Assembly: GCF_041053105.1 (NCBI RefSeq)
Contig: NZ_CP163444.1
Location: 5,332,001 to 5,396,000, forward strand
DNA: 64,000 bases
Source: Streptomyces sp. R44
GTDB taxonomy: Bacteria > Actinomycetota > Actinomycetes > Streptomycetales > Streptomycetaceae
Reading direction: 5' to 3'
Part shown: piece after piece, positions 7,761 through 16,112 of the stretch
Position numbering within the stretch: position 1 is the first letter of the stretch
Layout: each line of letters begins with the position of its first letter
Notes under the pieces: generated by a model
Database searches by the model: none
What the model was told of the DNA's origin: nothing
Seen by the model: the letters and a program-made list of their open reading frames with translations, nothing else
Program-made: the position numbers and the translations under genes

Positions 7761-10700
7761 GGACGACGACCTCGTTGCGCAGGCCCATGACGATGTCGTC
7801 ACCGTGGGCAGCAAGGGCATCGATGGGCAAAGGCATCGTGATCGCCTCGATCGGTTGACCGAGGACGAGGTCGGTGATCAGCAGGGTGGAGTCCGCGCCA
7901 CCGCTGAGAAGATGGGGACGGTCGGCGATCTCCACACAAGCCAGCGCGTTCACCGACCGGAAGTGGGCGGGGAGCTCGTGCCGCAGCGCACGGGTGGCGA
8001 GGTTCCAGACGCGTAGCTTGCCGGAGTCGCTGCCGGTGATCGCGTGGGGTGTGCCCTCGATCGTGGCGCAGACGACCGCGTTGATCCACGACTCGTCTCT
8101 CGGGTCCAGTTGGGCCACCAGTGTGTATGCGACGAGATCCCAGACCCGGGTGACGCCGCTGGTGTGTCCCGTCAGGGCGTACGGCCGGCCGGAGAACTCC
8201 GCGCACGTCAGGGATCGGATCGGATCGGCCTCGGTGGGCAGGGCTCCACGCATCGAACGGTTCGTGAGATCCCAGACCTCGGTCCCCGTGTGGTAGTCGA
8301 GGAGCACGTGGGGCCGCCCCTCGATGAGTACCTCGGCCACGCCGCCTTCGGACCAGTGCGTGCCCTTGCCCTTGAGGAGCGTGGCGAACGACCTGCCGGC
8401 CGCCAGGTCCCACAGGCGTACGGTCTTACCGTCGGACGACAGGGCGAGAGGTGGTCCCGAGACGCCGGGATGCACGGCTGCCACCGCACTGGTCCAGTCG
8501 GCCCGGACCTTCAGTCGGGAGCGGACCGAGCCCCGTGCCAGATCGCGGATCTCGAGCGTGGCCCCCGCGTCGACGGTCACGATGTGTGGGCGGCCCTCAA
8601 GGGCGACGGGTAGCACGCTGCGCACTTGCGCGGCGTGTCCGGGAAGCGTGGCGTAGTCACTGTCCTCGGTCAGGTCCCACACTCGCACCAGGCCGTCCAG
8701 ACCGCCCGTGACGGCGTACGGCCGTCCGTCCACGACGGCGGCCACCGCCATCACCATGTCGGTGTGGCCACTCAGGGGAGGACGACGCCGGCTGCCGTCC
8801 AGGGCCCATACTCGTACGAGTCCGTCATCGGACACCGCCACGGCATGAGGCCTGCCGTCGATGTCCACGCAGGTCAAATCGTTGAAGGCCCGCGGTGGCC
8901 GTGGGTGCGTCGCCCGGAGTGTGCCCGTCGTCAGGTCCCAGACACGGACCTCGTCGAAATCGTCATGACCGACGAGATGAGGACGATCCTCGAGGATCGT
9001 GGGAATCACCTGCCGAGGAATTCTTCCCTGCACGGTCAACGGTGGCCGCGCCTGCCCGTCGATCAGGTCGACGACGTGAAGAAGGCGGTCGGAGTCACCC
9101 GTGGTCACGGCGTGGGGGCGGCCGTCGATGTCTGCACAGGCCACGGCGTACGCGACAGAATGCCCGGACGGCACTGTCCGCCAGGCGTCGTCGATGAGGT
9201 CCCAGACGCGCAGGTCCGGGCCGTCCACGAGGACCGCGTGGGGTCGTCCTCCGACCGCTGTGCAGACGATGTGCCGGATGCCCCATGGGGTGTCCACGGG
9301 GACGCGACGATGGGTCTCCGCGACGAGGTTCCAGATGTGGATCTCGTCGCCGAAGAGTACGAGGGCCCAGGGCTGTCCATCGACCTCCGTCGTGGTCATC
9401 GCACGGACTGTGGGTGCCGGCCCGAGGTAGCGCCCGTCCGCGGGGAGACGCATGAGCGGTCGACTCGTGGCGAGGTCCCACACATGGAGCGTCGTCCTGG
9501 ACACGGCGAGGACATGGGGCCGACCCTCGATGGCCACGCATGCCACATGAGTCACCGGGCCGTCCGCGTCCAGCACGCTGTGCAGAGCGGGGTGGACCAG
9601 CCCCCCGGTCGCCCAACGGGGCCGCCACGGCCTGTCTCGTGCCAGCTCGGCTGCCAGCTCGCGCAACCCGTAGCGCGCCGCGTCCACCGCCAGGACGTCC
9701 CGACGACCCGGGACGTCGAAGTACCGGTGGACGTCCGCTGAGGCGCGGTACACCGACCTCCGTTGCCGCCCCTCCGGTGTCGTCACCGCGTCCAGCGCCC
9801 GCAACAGCTCGGGCGGGGACGCGTGCACCAGGTACTCCGAGTCGCCCAGCAGCCTGTCGAGGCAGCCGCCTCCGGCCGCGTGGGAGGCGAGGTGGTCCCG
9901 TACGTAGGCGTGTGCCGCCGCCCAGTCTCGTACGCCCGTGCGAGGGTCCGTCGGGACCCGTTCAAGCAGGGCTTGGGTCATCGTCCGGTGTGCGTCCCTG
10001 TCCGGGCCGGGGCGGCGCAGGTACTCCGCCATCGTCTCGTGGAACAGCCGATAGGCGGAAGTCCCATCGGGCCCCTCCGTCTCGACCACGTACGAACCCG
10101 CGTGCTCGTGCAGCCAACGCAGGTCGTCCTGCGGACACGGAAGGCCTGACAGGGCCTCCGCCAGCGGGGCCCACAGGGTCGACCAGGGCAGGCCCGCTCC
10201 TTGCGCGTAGGCGAGCGGGCGCAGCAGTCTTTCGACCCGGGGCCGGTCAGGGCCGAAGCGGGCGAGGTAGCCCGCGAATGCCTGGTCGGCGTCGCTGGGC
10301 AGGCTTTCCGTCCAACCGGGGACCGAAGTGTCAACGGCGATCTGACCTTCGATCAGCGTGCGGGCTGTCATCCGGGCCACCAGGAACGAGCGTCCGGCAC
10401 GCGCGGCGATGCCCTCGGCGACCGTACGTGCCTCGTCGGGGCGGTTCTTGTACGGGGAAGGGACGGCCGGGTCGCCCTCCGCCAGCAGCAGCCTTGTCGC
10501 GTATGCGGCGACGTCGTCCGGAGACGTGAACAACTCGGTGTCCAGGTCGACAACTTCCACAGCTCGTCCGAGGGAGGGGAGTTGTGGGCGGCGGGTCCCC
10601 ACGATCAGTCGCACTGTCGGAAGAGAGGAAAGTGGTCGCAGCAACTCTCGTGCTATTCGCATGGATTCATCGCTGTCTCCCGCGGTGCCCGCCTCGTCGA

Positions 10701-11838
10701 GTGCGTCCACCAGCACCACCACCGGTTCCGTGCGTTGGCCCAGGGAGTCGAGCAGCTCGTCCCGGTCGGGCCTCGGCAGACGTAGAGCGGCGGTGAGGTC
10801 TGCGACCAATTCCTCCAGGACGGCACGGCGGGCGTGCAACGGCACGACCATCTGGTGCTCCGTGATGCGTAGCAGTCGGCCCAGCACGGCTGACTTACCC
10901 GAGCCGGGATCGCCGGTGACGGCTCGGGCCTTGTGGTCGTGTCGGTCGGCGGTCAGCCAGCCGGTGAGCGCGTCGAGGGCTGCCTTGCGGCCTGTGAAGT
11001 GGTCGCCGCGTTCGCCGAGGTGTTCCAGTCCCCGGCCACGGGCCTCGAAGTGTCCACGGGATTCTCGGCGCAGGCGCGTGAGCGTCCCGACATCGAGGCC
11101 GTCGGTGGGCAGGCCGGGGATGTGGGCCTTGTTGTGGAAGAAGGGGGCTTTGCCACTGCTGTCGACCGTGGAGTGGTTGGCGTGCTGCGTCAGTCCACGA
11201 TCCGCAAAGTACTGGTTGACTCGTTCGGTGACCTCCCGCACCCCCAGATACTCCTGGTGCCCGCCGGCGCGGGGCTGTTCGAGAACCTCGGCGAGAGCGT
11301 CGACGAAGGCGTTCTCGCGTGCCTGCTCCTTGCCCCGTGCCGAGGCGAGCGTCCAGCGTCCGGCTGGGCCGCGTTGAACAGGGGTCAGTTCGGAGGCGAG
11401 CACGGAGATGTCTCCCGATCCCGCTCCGGCGTAGCAGGTGTCCAGGATGACCAGGAGGTGCCCCACGGGACTCAGTACCAGAGGTCGCGACAGGTCCTCG
11501 GTGGCCAACGCTGTGGAGAAGCGTCCCCGCCTGGTGGTGGAGCAGAGGAGATAGTGGCGATCGGGAGCCTTCACACCGTGGCCGGCGAAGTAGACCACGA
11601 CGGTATCCCCCGGCCCGAGGTTCGCGTCATGCGCCCATTCCTCGACGGCCTCCGCGACGTCACGGGAGGTCGGCTCGAAGGCGAGCTCTTCGAGCGCGAG
11701 TTCGTATCCCATGGGGAGGAGTAGCTCCCTGACCCGCCGCACGTCGTGGGGGACGCCGGGGAGATCTGCGATCTCCTCGTCCTTGTACGTTCCGACGCCG
11801 ATGGTGATCAGGAATCTGCGGCCCTCGGCTTCGCTCAT
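7735..11838 (-). CDS. Caspase-like / STAND P-loop NTPase / WD40 protein (candidate conflict-system effector)
   Basis: 1367 residues in three parts. (1) Residues 1-220 are a caspase-like peptidase: beta strand, then YFAGHGV with His87 and ILDTCYAGAG with Cys135, the catalytic dyad. (2) Residues about 280-700 are a STAND-type NTPase with Walker A GDPGSGKS (309-316), Walker B VVVLVDALDE (373-382) and a helical tail. (3) Residues about 740-1360 hold some 13 WD40-type units, each with a GRPHAV-like strand and a VWDL end, enough for two propellers. The family reads as sensor (propeller), switch (NTPase) and executioner (protease). The start overlaps the upstream hydrolase stop by 4 bp (ATGA), so translation is probably coupled. 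The activating signal and the substrate are unknown. Confidence 0.9.
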   Translation of the reverse strand: MSEAEGRRFLITIGVGTYKDEEIADLPGVPHDVRRVRELLLPMGYELALEELAFEPTSRDVAEAVEEWAHDANLGPGDTVVVYFAGHGVKAPDRHYLLCSTTRRGRFSTALATEDLSRPLVLSPVGHLLVILDTCYAGAGSGDISVLASELTPVQRGPAGRWTLASARGKEQARENAFVDALAEVLEQPRAGGHQEYLGVREVTERVNQYFADRGLTQHANHSTVDSSGKAPFFHNKAHIPGLPTDGLDVGTLTRLRRESRGHFEARGRGLEHLGERGDHFTGRKAALDALTGWLTADRHDHKARAVTGDPGSGKSAVLGRLLRITEHQMVVPLHARRAVLEELVADLTAALRLPRPDRDELLDSLGQRTEPVVVLVDALDEAGTAGDSDESMRIARELLRPLSSLPTVRLIVGTRRPQLPSLGRAVEVVDLDTELFTSPDDVAAYATRLLLAEGDPAVPSPYKNRPDEARTVAEGIAARAGRSFLVARMTARTLIEGQIAVDTSVPGWTESLPSDADQAFAGYLARFGPDRPRVERLLRPLAYAQGAGLPWSTLWAPLAEALSGLPCPQDDLRWLHEHAGSYVVETEGPDGTSAYRLFHETMAEYLRRPGPDRDAHRTMTQALLERVPTDPRTGVRDWAAAHAYVRDHLASHAAGGGCLDRLLGDSEYLVHASPPELLRALDAVTTPEGRQRRSVYRASADVHRYFDVPGRRDVLAVDAARYGLRELAAELARDRPWRPRWATGGLVHPALHSVLDADGPVTHVACVAIEGRPHVLAVSRTTLHVWDLATSRPLMRLPADGRYLGPAPTVRAMTTTEVDGQPWALVLFGDEIHIWNLVAETHRRVPVDTPWGIRHIVCTAVGGRPHAVLVDGPDLRVWDLIDDAWRTVPSGHSVAYAVACADIDGRPHAVTTGDSDRLLHVVDLIDGQARPPLTVQGRIPRQVIPTILEDRPHLVGHDDFDEVRVWDLTTGTLRATHPRPPRAFNDLTCVDIDGRPHAVAVSDDGLVRVWALDGSRRRPPLSGHTDMVMAVAAVVDGRPYAVTGGLDGLVRVWDLTEDSDYATLPGHAAQVRSVLPVALEGRPHIVTVDAGATLEIRDLARGSVRSRLKVRADWTSAVAAVHPGVSGPPLALSSDGKTVRLWDLAAGRSFATLLKGKGTHWSEGGVAEVLIEGRPHVLLDYHTGTEVWDLTNRSMRGALPTEADPIRSLTCAEFSGRPYALTGHTSGVTRVWDLVAYTLVAQLDPRDESWINAVVCATIEGTPHAITGSDSGKLRVWNLATRALRHELPAHFRSVNALACVEIADRPHLLSGGADSTLLITDLVLGQPIEAITMPLPIDALAAHGDDIVMGLRNEVVVLTPSAPRR

Positions 11839-12704
11839 CGAAGACCCCGCGCGATCGCAGCTCCCGTCTTCGGCGCCGACAGGTACCGGGCAAGATCGTG
11901 CATCCGAGTCCCGTTGTCGACGCGGAGGTCGCGAACAGCTCCGAAGCGAGGAGCCAGACGATCCGGAAGAGCCACGATGTCACCGTGGTCGGCAAGGTTG
12001 GTCCAGTGTCGAACGCTTCCGGGCCAGGCGGCCTTGCCTTGCGCCGGGGTCGGCGTCAGCCGGTCGAAGACGATGCCACGCAGGCCCAGCGGGGAGCCGA
12101 GGGTGACGAGATCGGTGACGGGAAGGTCGGGACGGGCGCAGAGCGTCTCGTAGGCGACGACGGAGCCGAGTGAGTGGGCAACGACCACGCGGGTGTCGGG
12201 TCCGATCAGGGAAGCGAGTCGCTCTTGTGCGGCCGCCCGAAGGGAGGGCTCCGTCAGGTAGCGGCGTACCTGCTTCAGCGCGAGGATCAGTAGCCGGTCG
12301 GAGACCTTGCCGAAGAACCGCGTGCCCGCGAGCGCGTCCAAGGCCGCCCGGACCCGCTCGGAACGCAGCGCCCTGGAGGCGACGAACCCGGCTGCGCCGC
12401 GGGTGCCGGCCTCGGCCCCCCAGGCAGGATCGGCGGCCTGCCACCAGGCGTCGAGGAGGTCGGCCTCCAGGCCTTCCTCCACGTCGAACTCGTCCCACGG
12501 CGGCACCTCGTCCGAACGGGTGCCAGGTTCGAAATAGAGGTCCCCGTAGAAGGCGCAGCCGACCTCGTCGGCTGCCGGGGGTGTGTGTCCTGCCAGGCCG
12601 ACACCGTCGAGAAGAGCGGGGACGGCCTGGCGGCGCATTTGCTCAGGTCCCAGGAACTCCTGGCCGATTCCGTGCAGAACTACGACGCGCACCACGCGTC
12701 CCAC
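11835..12704 (-). CDS. Alpha/beta hydrolase (lipase/PGAP1-like), first gene of the caspase cassette
   Basis: A 289-residue serine hydrolase. VVVLHGIGQ (residues 7-15) supplies the oxyanion hole, AHSLGS with Ser178 is the nucleophile elbow, TLGSPLGL follows as in lipase/PGAP1-like enzymes, and an Asp (HGDIVALPD) and a late His (TRMHDLARYL) complete a plausible triad. It has no signal peptide, so it acts in the cytosol or at the inner membrane face. It is translationally coupled to the caspase-like gene, which suggests a second effector or a partner. Substrate unknown; ester or lipid hydrolysis is inferred from family only. Confidence 0.8.
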   Translation of the reverse strand: MGRVVRVVVLHGIGQEFLGPEQMRRQAVPALLDGVGLAGHTPPAADEVGCAFYGDLYFEPGTRSDEVPPWDEFDVEEGLEADLLDAWWQAADPAWGAEAGTRGAAGFVASRALRSERVRAALDALAGTRFFGKVSDRLLILALKQVRRYLTEPSLRAAAQERLASLIGPDTRVVVAHSLGSVVAYETLCARPDLPVTDLVTLGSPLGLRGIVFDRLTPTPAQGKAAWPGSVRHWTNLADHGDIVALPDRLAPRFGAVRDLRVDNGTRMHDLARYLSAPKTGAAIARGLR

Positions 12705-12761
12705 CCCCCTGAGAGACGACCGCCTCGTCGGTCGATTCCGCCACGGTACTCCGATGGAGTG

Positions 12762-13367
12762 TCAGGCCCAGAGGTCGGTGATCTCGACGTCCAGCTTGCG
12801 CAGGAGCCGGCGCAGCAGCGGCAGGGACAGGCCGATCACATTGCCCGGGTCGCCGTCGATGCCGTCGATGAACGGGGCCGAGCGGCCGTCCAGGGTGAAC
12901 GCGCCCGCCACGTGGAGCGGTTCGCCGCTCGCCACGTACGCGGCGATCTCCTCGTCCGTCGGCTCGCCGAAGCGGACCACGGTGGAGGCCGTCGCCGACT
13001 CGTAGCGCTTGGCGGCCGTGTCGTACACGCAGTGGCCGGTCTGCAGGATGCCGACGCGGCCGCGCATCGACTTCCAGCGGGCGGTGGCCTCCTCGGCGTC
13101 GGCCGGCTTGCCGAGGGCCTGCTTGTCGAGCTCCAGGACCGAGTCGCAGCCGATGACGAGCGCGCCGAACGCCTCGGGCCTGGCGGCCACATGGGCGGCC
13201 TTGGCCTCCGCGAGGGCGAGCGCGAGTTCGGCCGGGGTCGGGGCGTGGACCTTGTCCTCGTCGACGCCGCTCACGATCACCTCGGGGGCGAGTCCGGCCT
13301 GCCGGAGCAGACCGAGCCGGGCGGGGGAGGCGGAGGCGAGCACGACACGGCGCGGATCAGCAGTCAT
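12762..13367 (-). CDS. Maf-family nucleoside triphosphate pyrophosphatase
   Basis: A 201-residue Maf/YhdE protein. [19 protein letters not shown] at residues 8-26 is the family opening motif; GCDSVLELD and the DxxTA-like [11 protein letters not shown] region, plus [18 protein letters not shown] near the C-terminus, are conserved. Members hydrolyse dTTP/UTP or modified nucleotides to monophosphates. The ATG at 13367 was chosen because the upstream in-frame stretch is repeat-derived low complexity. It is leftward and follows the 42-residue membrane protein gene by about 100 bp, so the two may be cotranscribed. Confidence 0.9.
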   Translation of the reverse strand: MTADPRRVVLASASPARLGLLRQAGLAPEVIVSGVDEDKVHAPTPAELALALAEAKAAHVAARPEAFGALVIGCDSVLELDKQALGKPADAEEATARWKSMRGRVGILQTGHCVYDTAAKRYESATASTVVRFGEPTDEEIAAYVASGEPLHVAGAFTLDGRSAPFIDGIDGDPGNVIGLSLPLLRRLLRKLDVEITDLWA

Positions 13368-13390
13368 GGGGGCAGCGTAGCCAGTGCGGG

Positions 13391-13467
13391 CGTGCGCACG
13401 CGCGCGCGTGGGCCCGCGTGGTCCGTCGTACGCTCGCGCGTGGTCCGTCGTACGCGCGCGCGTGGTC
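13391..13467. repeat. Alternating purine/pyrimidine tract and 22-bp tandem repeat
   Basis: Bases 13391-13410 alternate strictly pyrimidine/purine (CG, CA and TG steps). A 22-bp unit then occurs at 13418-13439 and 13440-13461 with one mismatch, and a third copy begins at 13462 (6 bp). The block lies between Maf and the small membrane protein gene. Such tracts readily adopt Z-DNA under negative supercoiling; that is inference. Confidence 0.7.
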
Positions 13468-13594
13468 AGCGCGCGCTCGCCACGAACATCGCCACCACCA
13501 TCGCGAGCGCAAGCAGCACGCCGGTGCGGCGCAGCATCGCCTGCATGTCGCGCAGGAACTTCGGCGGCTGGTTCTTCGGGTCGGACCACAGCAT
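13466..13594 (-). CDS. 42-residue single-pass membrane protein (MmpB-like)
   Basis: A tiny protein beginning [19 protein letters not shown], followed by an Arg-rich junction and one hydrophobic helix (about residues 24-41), ending in AR. I recall this N-terminal signature in short streptomycete proteins annotated as morphogenic membrane protein MmpB beside maf; that name is tentative. Codon use is normal. It sits just upstream of maf on the same strand, and its stop codon lies at the edge of the tandem repeat. Confidence 0.7.
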   Translation of the reverse strand: MLWSDPKNQPPKFLRDMQAMLRRTGVLLALAMVVAMFVASAR

Positions 13595-13698
13595 GCCTCC
13601 GATCCTGCGGGCGGGGCGGGCGGGGCGCCTGAGTACGGATACTCAGGCGCCCCGGTGCGGAAGGACTACTCGCGGAGGGCGTCCCGTTTCCGGGAGGT

Positions 13699-14367
13699 TC
13701 ACGCCCGTACGAACACCCCGTCGCGCGCCGCCGCGAGCGCCGCCGTCACCGCTCGTTCCGCGACGGCCCCGTCGAGCTCCTCGCGGGTGACCGTGAAGCG
13801 GTAGTAGAGCGGCGCGGAGACGGCGCGGAGGAGTTCGACGGGGTCCGTGCCCGCCGGGATCTCGCCGCGCGCCTCGCCCTTCGTGACGACCGGGGCCCAT
13901 TCGGCGAGCCGGGTCCGGTAGAAGCCGGCGAGGGCGCCGGCGCACTCCTCGTCGCAGGCCGCGGCGGCGATGACGGCGCGGAAGACGGCGCCCATGCGGG
14001 GGTCCACGAGGGTGGCCCGGACGAGTTCGGCGTTGGCCCGCAGGTCACCCGGGAGGCTGCCGGTGTCGGAGGCGGGCAGCGACTGCTCGGCCATGTCGTG
14101 CAGGAGGTCGGTGACCAGGCCGACGGGGGAGCCCCAGCGGCGGTAGACGGTGGTCTTGCCGACGCCGGCGCTCGCGGCGATCCGGTCCATGTTCAGCGCG
14201 TGGAAGCCGGTGTCGGCGAGCGCGTCCAGGGTGGCGTCGAGGACCGCCCTGCGGACCTTCGCGGTGCGGCCGCCGGGGCGCATGGTGCCGGGCGAGGCCG
14301 GCCGGCTCTCAGTCAAACGGGTCTCCTGTTCCATTAACGCCATCGACTCTGCTACGGTACGGGACAT
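13699..14367 (-). CDS. TetR-family regulator, divergent from an MFS exporter
   Basis: Up to 222 residues. The TetR helix-turn-helix is at residues 40-80 ([20 protein letters not shown], then [19 protein letters not shown]). The C-terminal domain resembles the TetR_C family of drug-efflux regulators. The start is uncertain: ATG at 14367, 14343 or 14334 are all in frame and none has a clear ribosome site. The divergent MFS gene 36 bp away is the likely target, with an inverted repeat in the gap. Confidence 0.85.
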   Translation of the reverse strand: MSRTVAESMALMEQETRLTESRPASPGTMRPGGRTAKVRRAVLDATLDALADTGFHALNMDRIAASAGVGKTTVYRRWGSPVGLVTDLLHDMAEQSLPASDTGSLPGDLRANAELVRATLVDPRMGAVFRAVIAAAACDEECAGALAGFYRTRLAEWAPVVTKGEARGEIPAGTDPVELLRAVSAPLYYRFTVTREELDGAVAERAVTAALAAARDGVFVRA

Positions 14368-14368
14368 C

Positions 14369-14392
14369 TTAACGGAACCAGCTTCCCATTAA
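14369..14392. promoter_or_regulatory. Candidate TetR operator between regulator and exporter
   Basis: An imperfect inverted repeat (TTAACGGAA ... TTCCCATTAA) in the 36-bp divergent gap. A further TTCCATTAA half-site lies at 14330-14338. The position over both start regions fits autorepression and exporter repression. Confidence 0.5.
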
Positions 14393-14403
14393 GGGGTCCT
14401 CGC

Positions 14404-15798
14404 ATGGTTGCCCTCGATCTCCCCACGTCCACGGACCGCGCCGACAGCCGGATGACCGGCCGGATGCGGCTCGTCCTCGTGGTCCTCCTCCTCGCCCAGT
14501 TCATGCTGGCCGTCGACTTCTCGATCCTGAACGTCGCCCTGCCCGTCATCGGCCAGGGACTCGGCTTCACCCTCGGCGGCCTCCAGTGGATCGCCACCGC
14601 CTTCGCCCTCGCCGCCGCCGGATTCACCCTCCTCTTCGGGCGCGTCGCCGACCTGGTCGGACGCCGCCGCCTCTTCCTCGGCGGCATGGCCCTCCTCGGC
14701 GTCTCCTCCCTCGCCGGCGGACTCGCCACCGGCCCCGAGGTCCTCATGGCCGCCCGCGTCGCCCAGGGCCTCGCCACCGCCGCCGTCACCCCCGCCGGGC
14801 TCTCCCTGCTCACCTCCTCCTTCCCCGAGGGCCCGCTGCGCGCCAAGGCGCTCGGCCTGAACGGCGCCCTCATGTCCGCGGGCTTCACCACCGGCGCGAT
14901 CCTCGGCGGCGTCCTCACCGACCTGCTCTCCTGGCGCTGGGCCTTCCTCGTCAACGTGCCGGTGGCCCTCGCCGTCCTCCTCGTCGCCCCCGCGGTCCTC
15001 CAGGAGAGCCGCCCGGCCGTCCGCCCCCGCCTCGACGTGCCCGGCGCGATCACCGTCACCGGCGGCCTCCTCGCCCTCGTCTACGGCCTCACCCTCACCG
15101 GCGAGCACGGCTGGACCGACCCCACCGCGCTCACCGCCCTCGCCGCGGGCGTCGCGCTCCTCGCCGCCTTCGTCCTCGTCGAGCGGCGGGCCGCCTCGCC
15201 CCTCGTCCCGATCCACGTCCTGAAGCGCCGCACGGTCGTCTGGGGCAACCTCGCCGGGCTCGTCGCCTTCGTCACCGAGACCTCGCTGGTCTTCCTGATG
15301 ACCCTGTACCTCCAGGACGTCCTGGGCTTCTCCCCGCTCGCCGCCGGACTCTCCTTCGGCGTCCTCGGCGCCGGCACGGTCCTCGGCGGGGTCGCCGCCT
15401 CCCGCTTCATCGGCCGCTTCGGCGCCCGCTCCGCCCTCGTCTCCGGCGGACTCCTCCAGGCCCTCGCCACCCTCGCCCTGTACGGACTCGGCGACGACCG
15501 CTCCGGCCTCGCGCTGCTGCTCGCCGCGACCTTCGCCGGCGGCGTCGGCAACATGCTCGCGATCGTCGGCTTCATGGTCACCGCCACCTCGGGGCTCGCG
15601 GACGGCGAGCAGGGCATGGCGACCGGGCTCGCGACCATGACGCAGCAGGTCGGCATCACCATGGGCACGCCGATCATGAGCGCCGTGGTCGTCACCGCGC
15701 CCGTGCTCCTCGACGGCATCGGCCTCGCGGTCCTCGTCAATGCCGCGGTCGTCGCCGCCGGAGCCGTACTGGCGGGCGTCTTCCTCCGTCGCACGTGA
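14404..15798 (+). CDS. MFS drug exporter, DHA2 (14-helix) family
   Basis: 464 residues with about 14 hydrophobic segments. The first helix ends in the DHA motif (LAVDFSILNVALPVIGQGL), motif A follows (GRVADLVGRRRLFLGG), and there is a motif C-like stretch in helix 5 (ALMSAGFTTGAILGGVLTD). These proton-coupled pumps export cationic or hydrophobic drugs. AAGGGG precedes the ATG. It is divergent from its probable TetR regulator; both genes look accessory between the Maf and PccE loci. Confidence 0.9.
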   Translation: MVALDLPTSTDRADSRMTGRMRLVLVVLLLAQFMLAVDFSILNVALPVIGQGLGFTLGGLQWIATAFALAAAGFTLLFGRVADLVGRRRLFLGGMALLGVSSLAGGLATGPEVLMAARVAQGLATAAVTPAGLSLLTSSFPEGPLRAKALGLNGALMSAGFTTGAILGGVLTDLLSWRWAFLVNVPVALAVLLVAPAVLQESRPAVRPRLDVPGAITVTGGLLALVYGLTLTGEHGWTDPTALTALAAGVALLAAFVLVERRAASPLVPIHVLKRRTVVWGNLAGLVAFVTETSLVFLMTLYLQDVLGFSPLAAGLSFGVLGAGTVLGGVAASRFIGRFGARSALVSGGLLQALATLALYGLGDDRSGLALLLAATFAGGVGNMLAIVGFMVTATSGLADGEQGMATGLATMTQQVGITMGTPIMSAVVVTAPVLLDGIGLAVLVNAAVVAAGAVLAGVFLRRT

Positions 15799-15821
15799 GC
15801 GTCGGGAGGACGGGCACGCGA

Positions 15822-15855
15822 AAGGCCGGACCCCCCGCACACAGGGTCCGGCCTT
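15822..15855. terminator. Bidirectional terminator between MFS gene and pccE
   Basis: Perfect 12-bp stem (15822-15832/33 with 15844-15855) between two convergent genes, 24 bp after the MFS stop. Confidence 0.75.
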
Positions 15856-15872
15856 CCGTCACACCGTGACGA

Positions 15873-16085
15873 TCACACGGGCCAGTACGACCGCGCCCAG
15901 GCCCGCGGGCCTGGCCGGTGCCGTACCGACCGTGCGATACGGGAGGGATCCGACCACCCCTCCGGTACCGCCGGGCCGCCCGCCTCGGCGGACGCCGCCG
16001 CCGTGGCCGCGGCCCGGGCTTGAACGACCGCCAGTGCGGCGGCCAACTCCTCCGGAGTCGGGTTGCCTCGTACGACCTTGATCAT
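15873..16085 (-). CDS. Acyl-CoA carboxylase epsilon subunit
   Basis: 70 residues starting MIKVVRGNPTPEELAAALAVV, the typical opening of the small streptomycete epsilon subunits, then an Ala-rich helix and a C-terminus with W and R-rich segments (RAWARSYWPV). Epsilon proteins bind the beta hexamer and raise activity of the actinomycete acyl-CoA carboxylase. It follows pccB by 27 bp on the same strand, so the pair is an operon. Confidence 0.9.
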   Translation of the reverse strand: MIKVVRGNPTPEELAAALAVVQARAAATAAASAEAGGPAVPEGWSDPSRIARSVRHRPGPRAWARSYWPV

Positions 16086-16112
16086 GTCGGCTCCTTGAGG
16101 GTCCGGGAGGGG

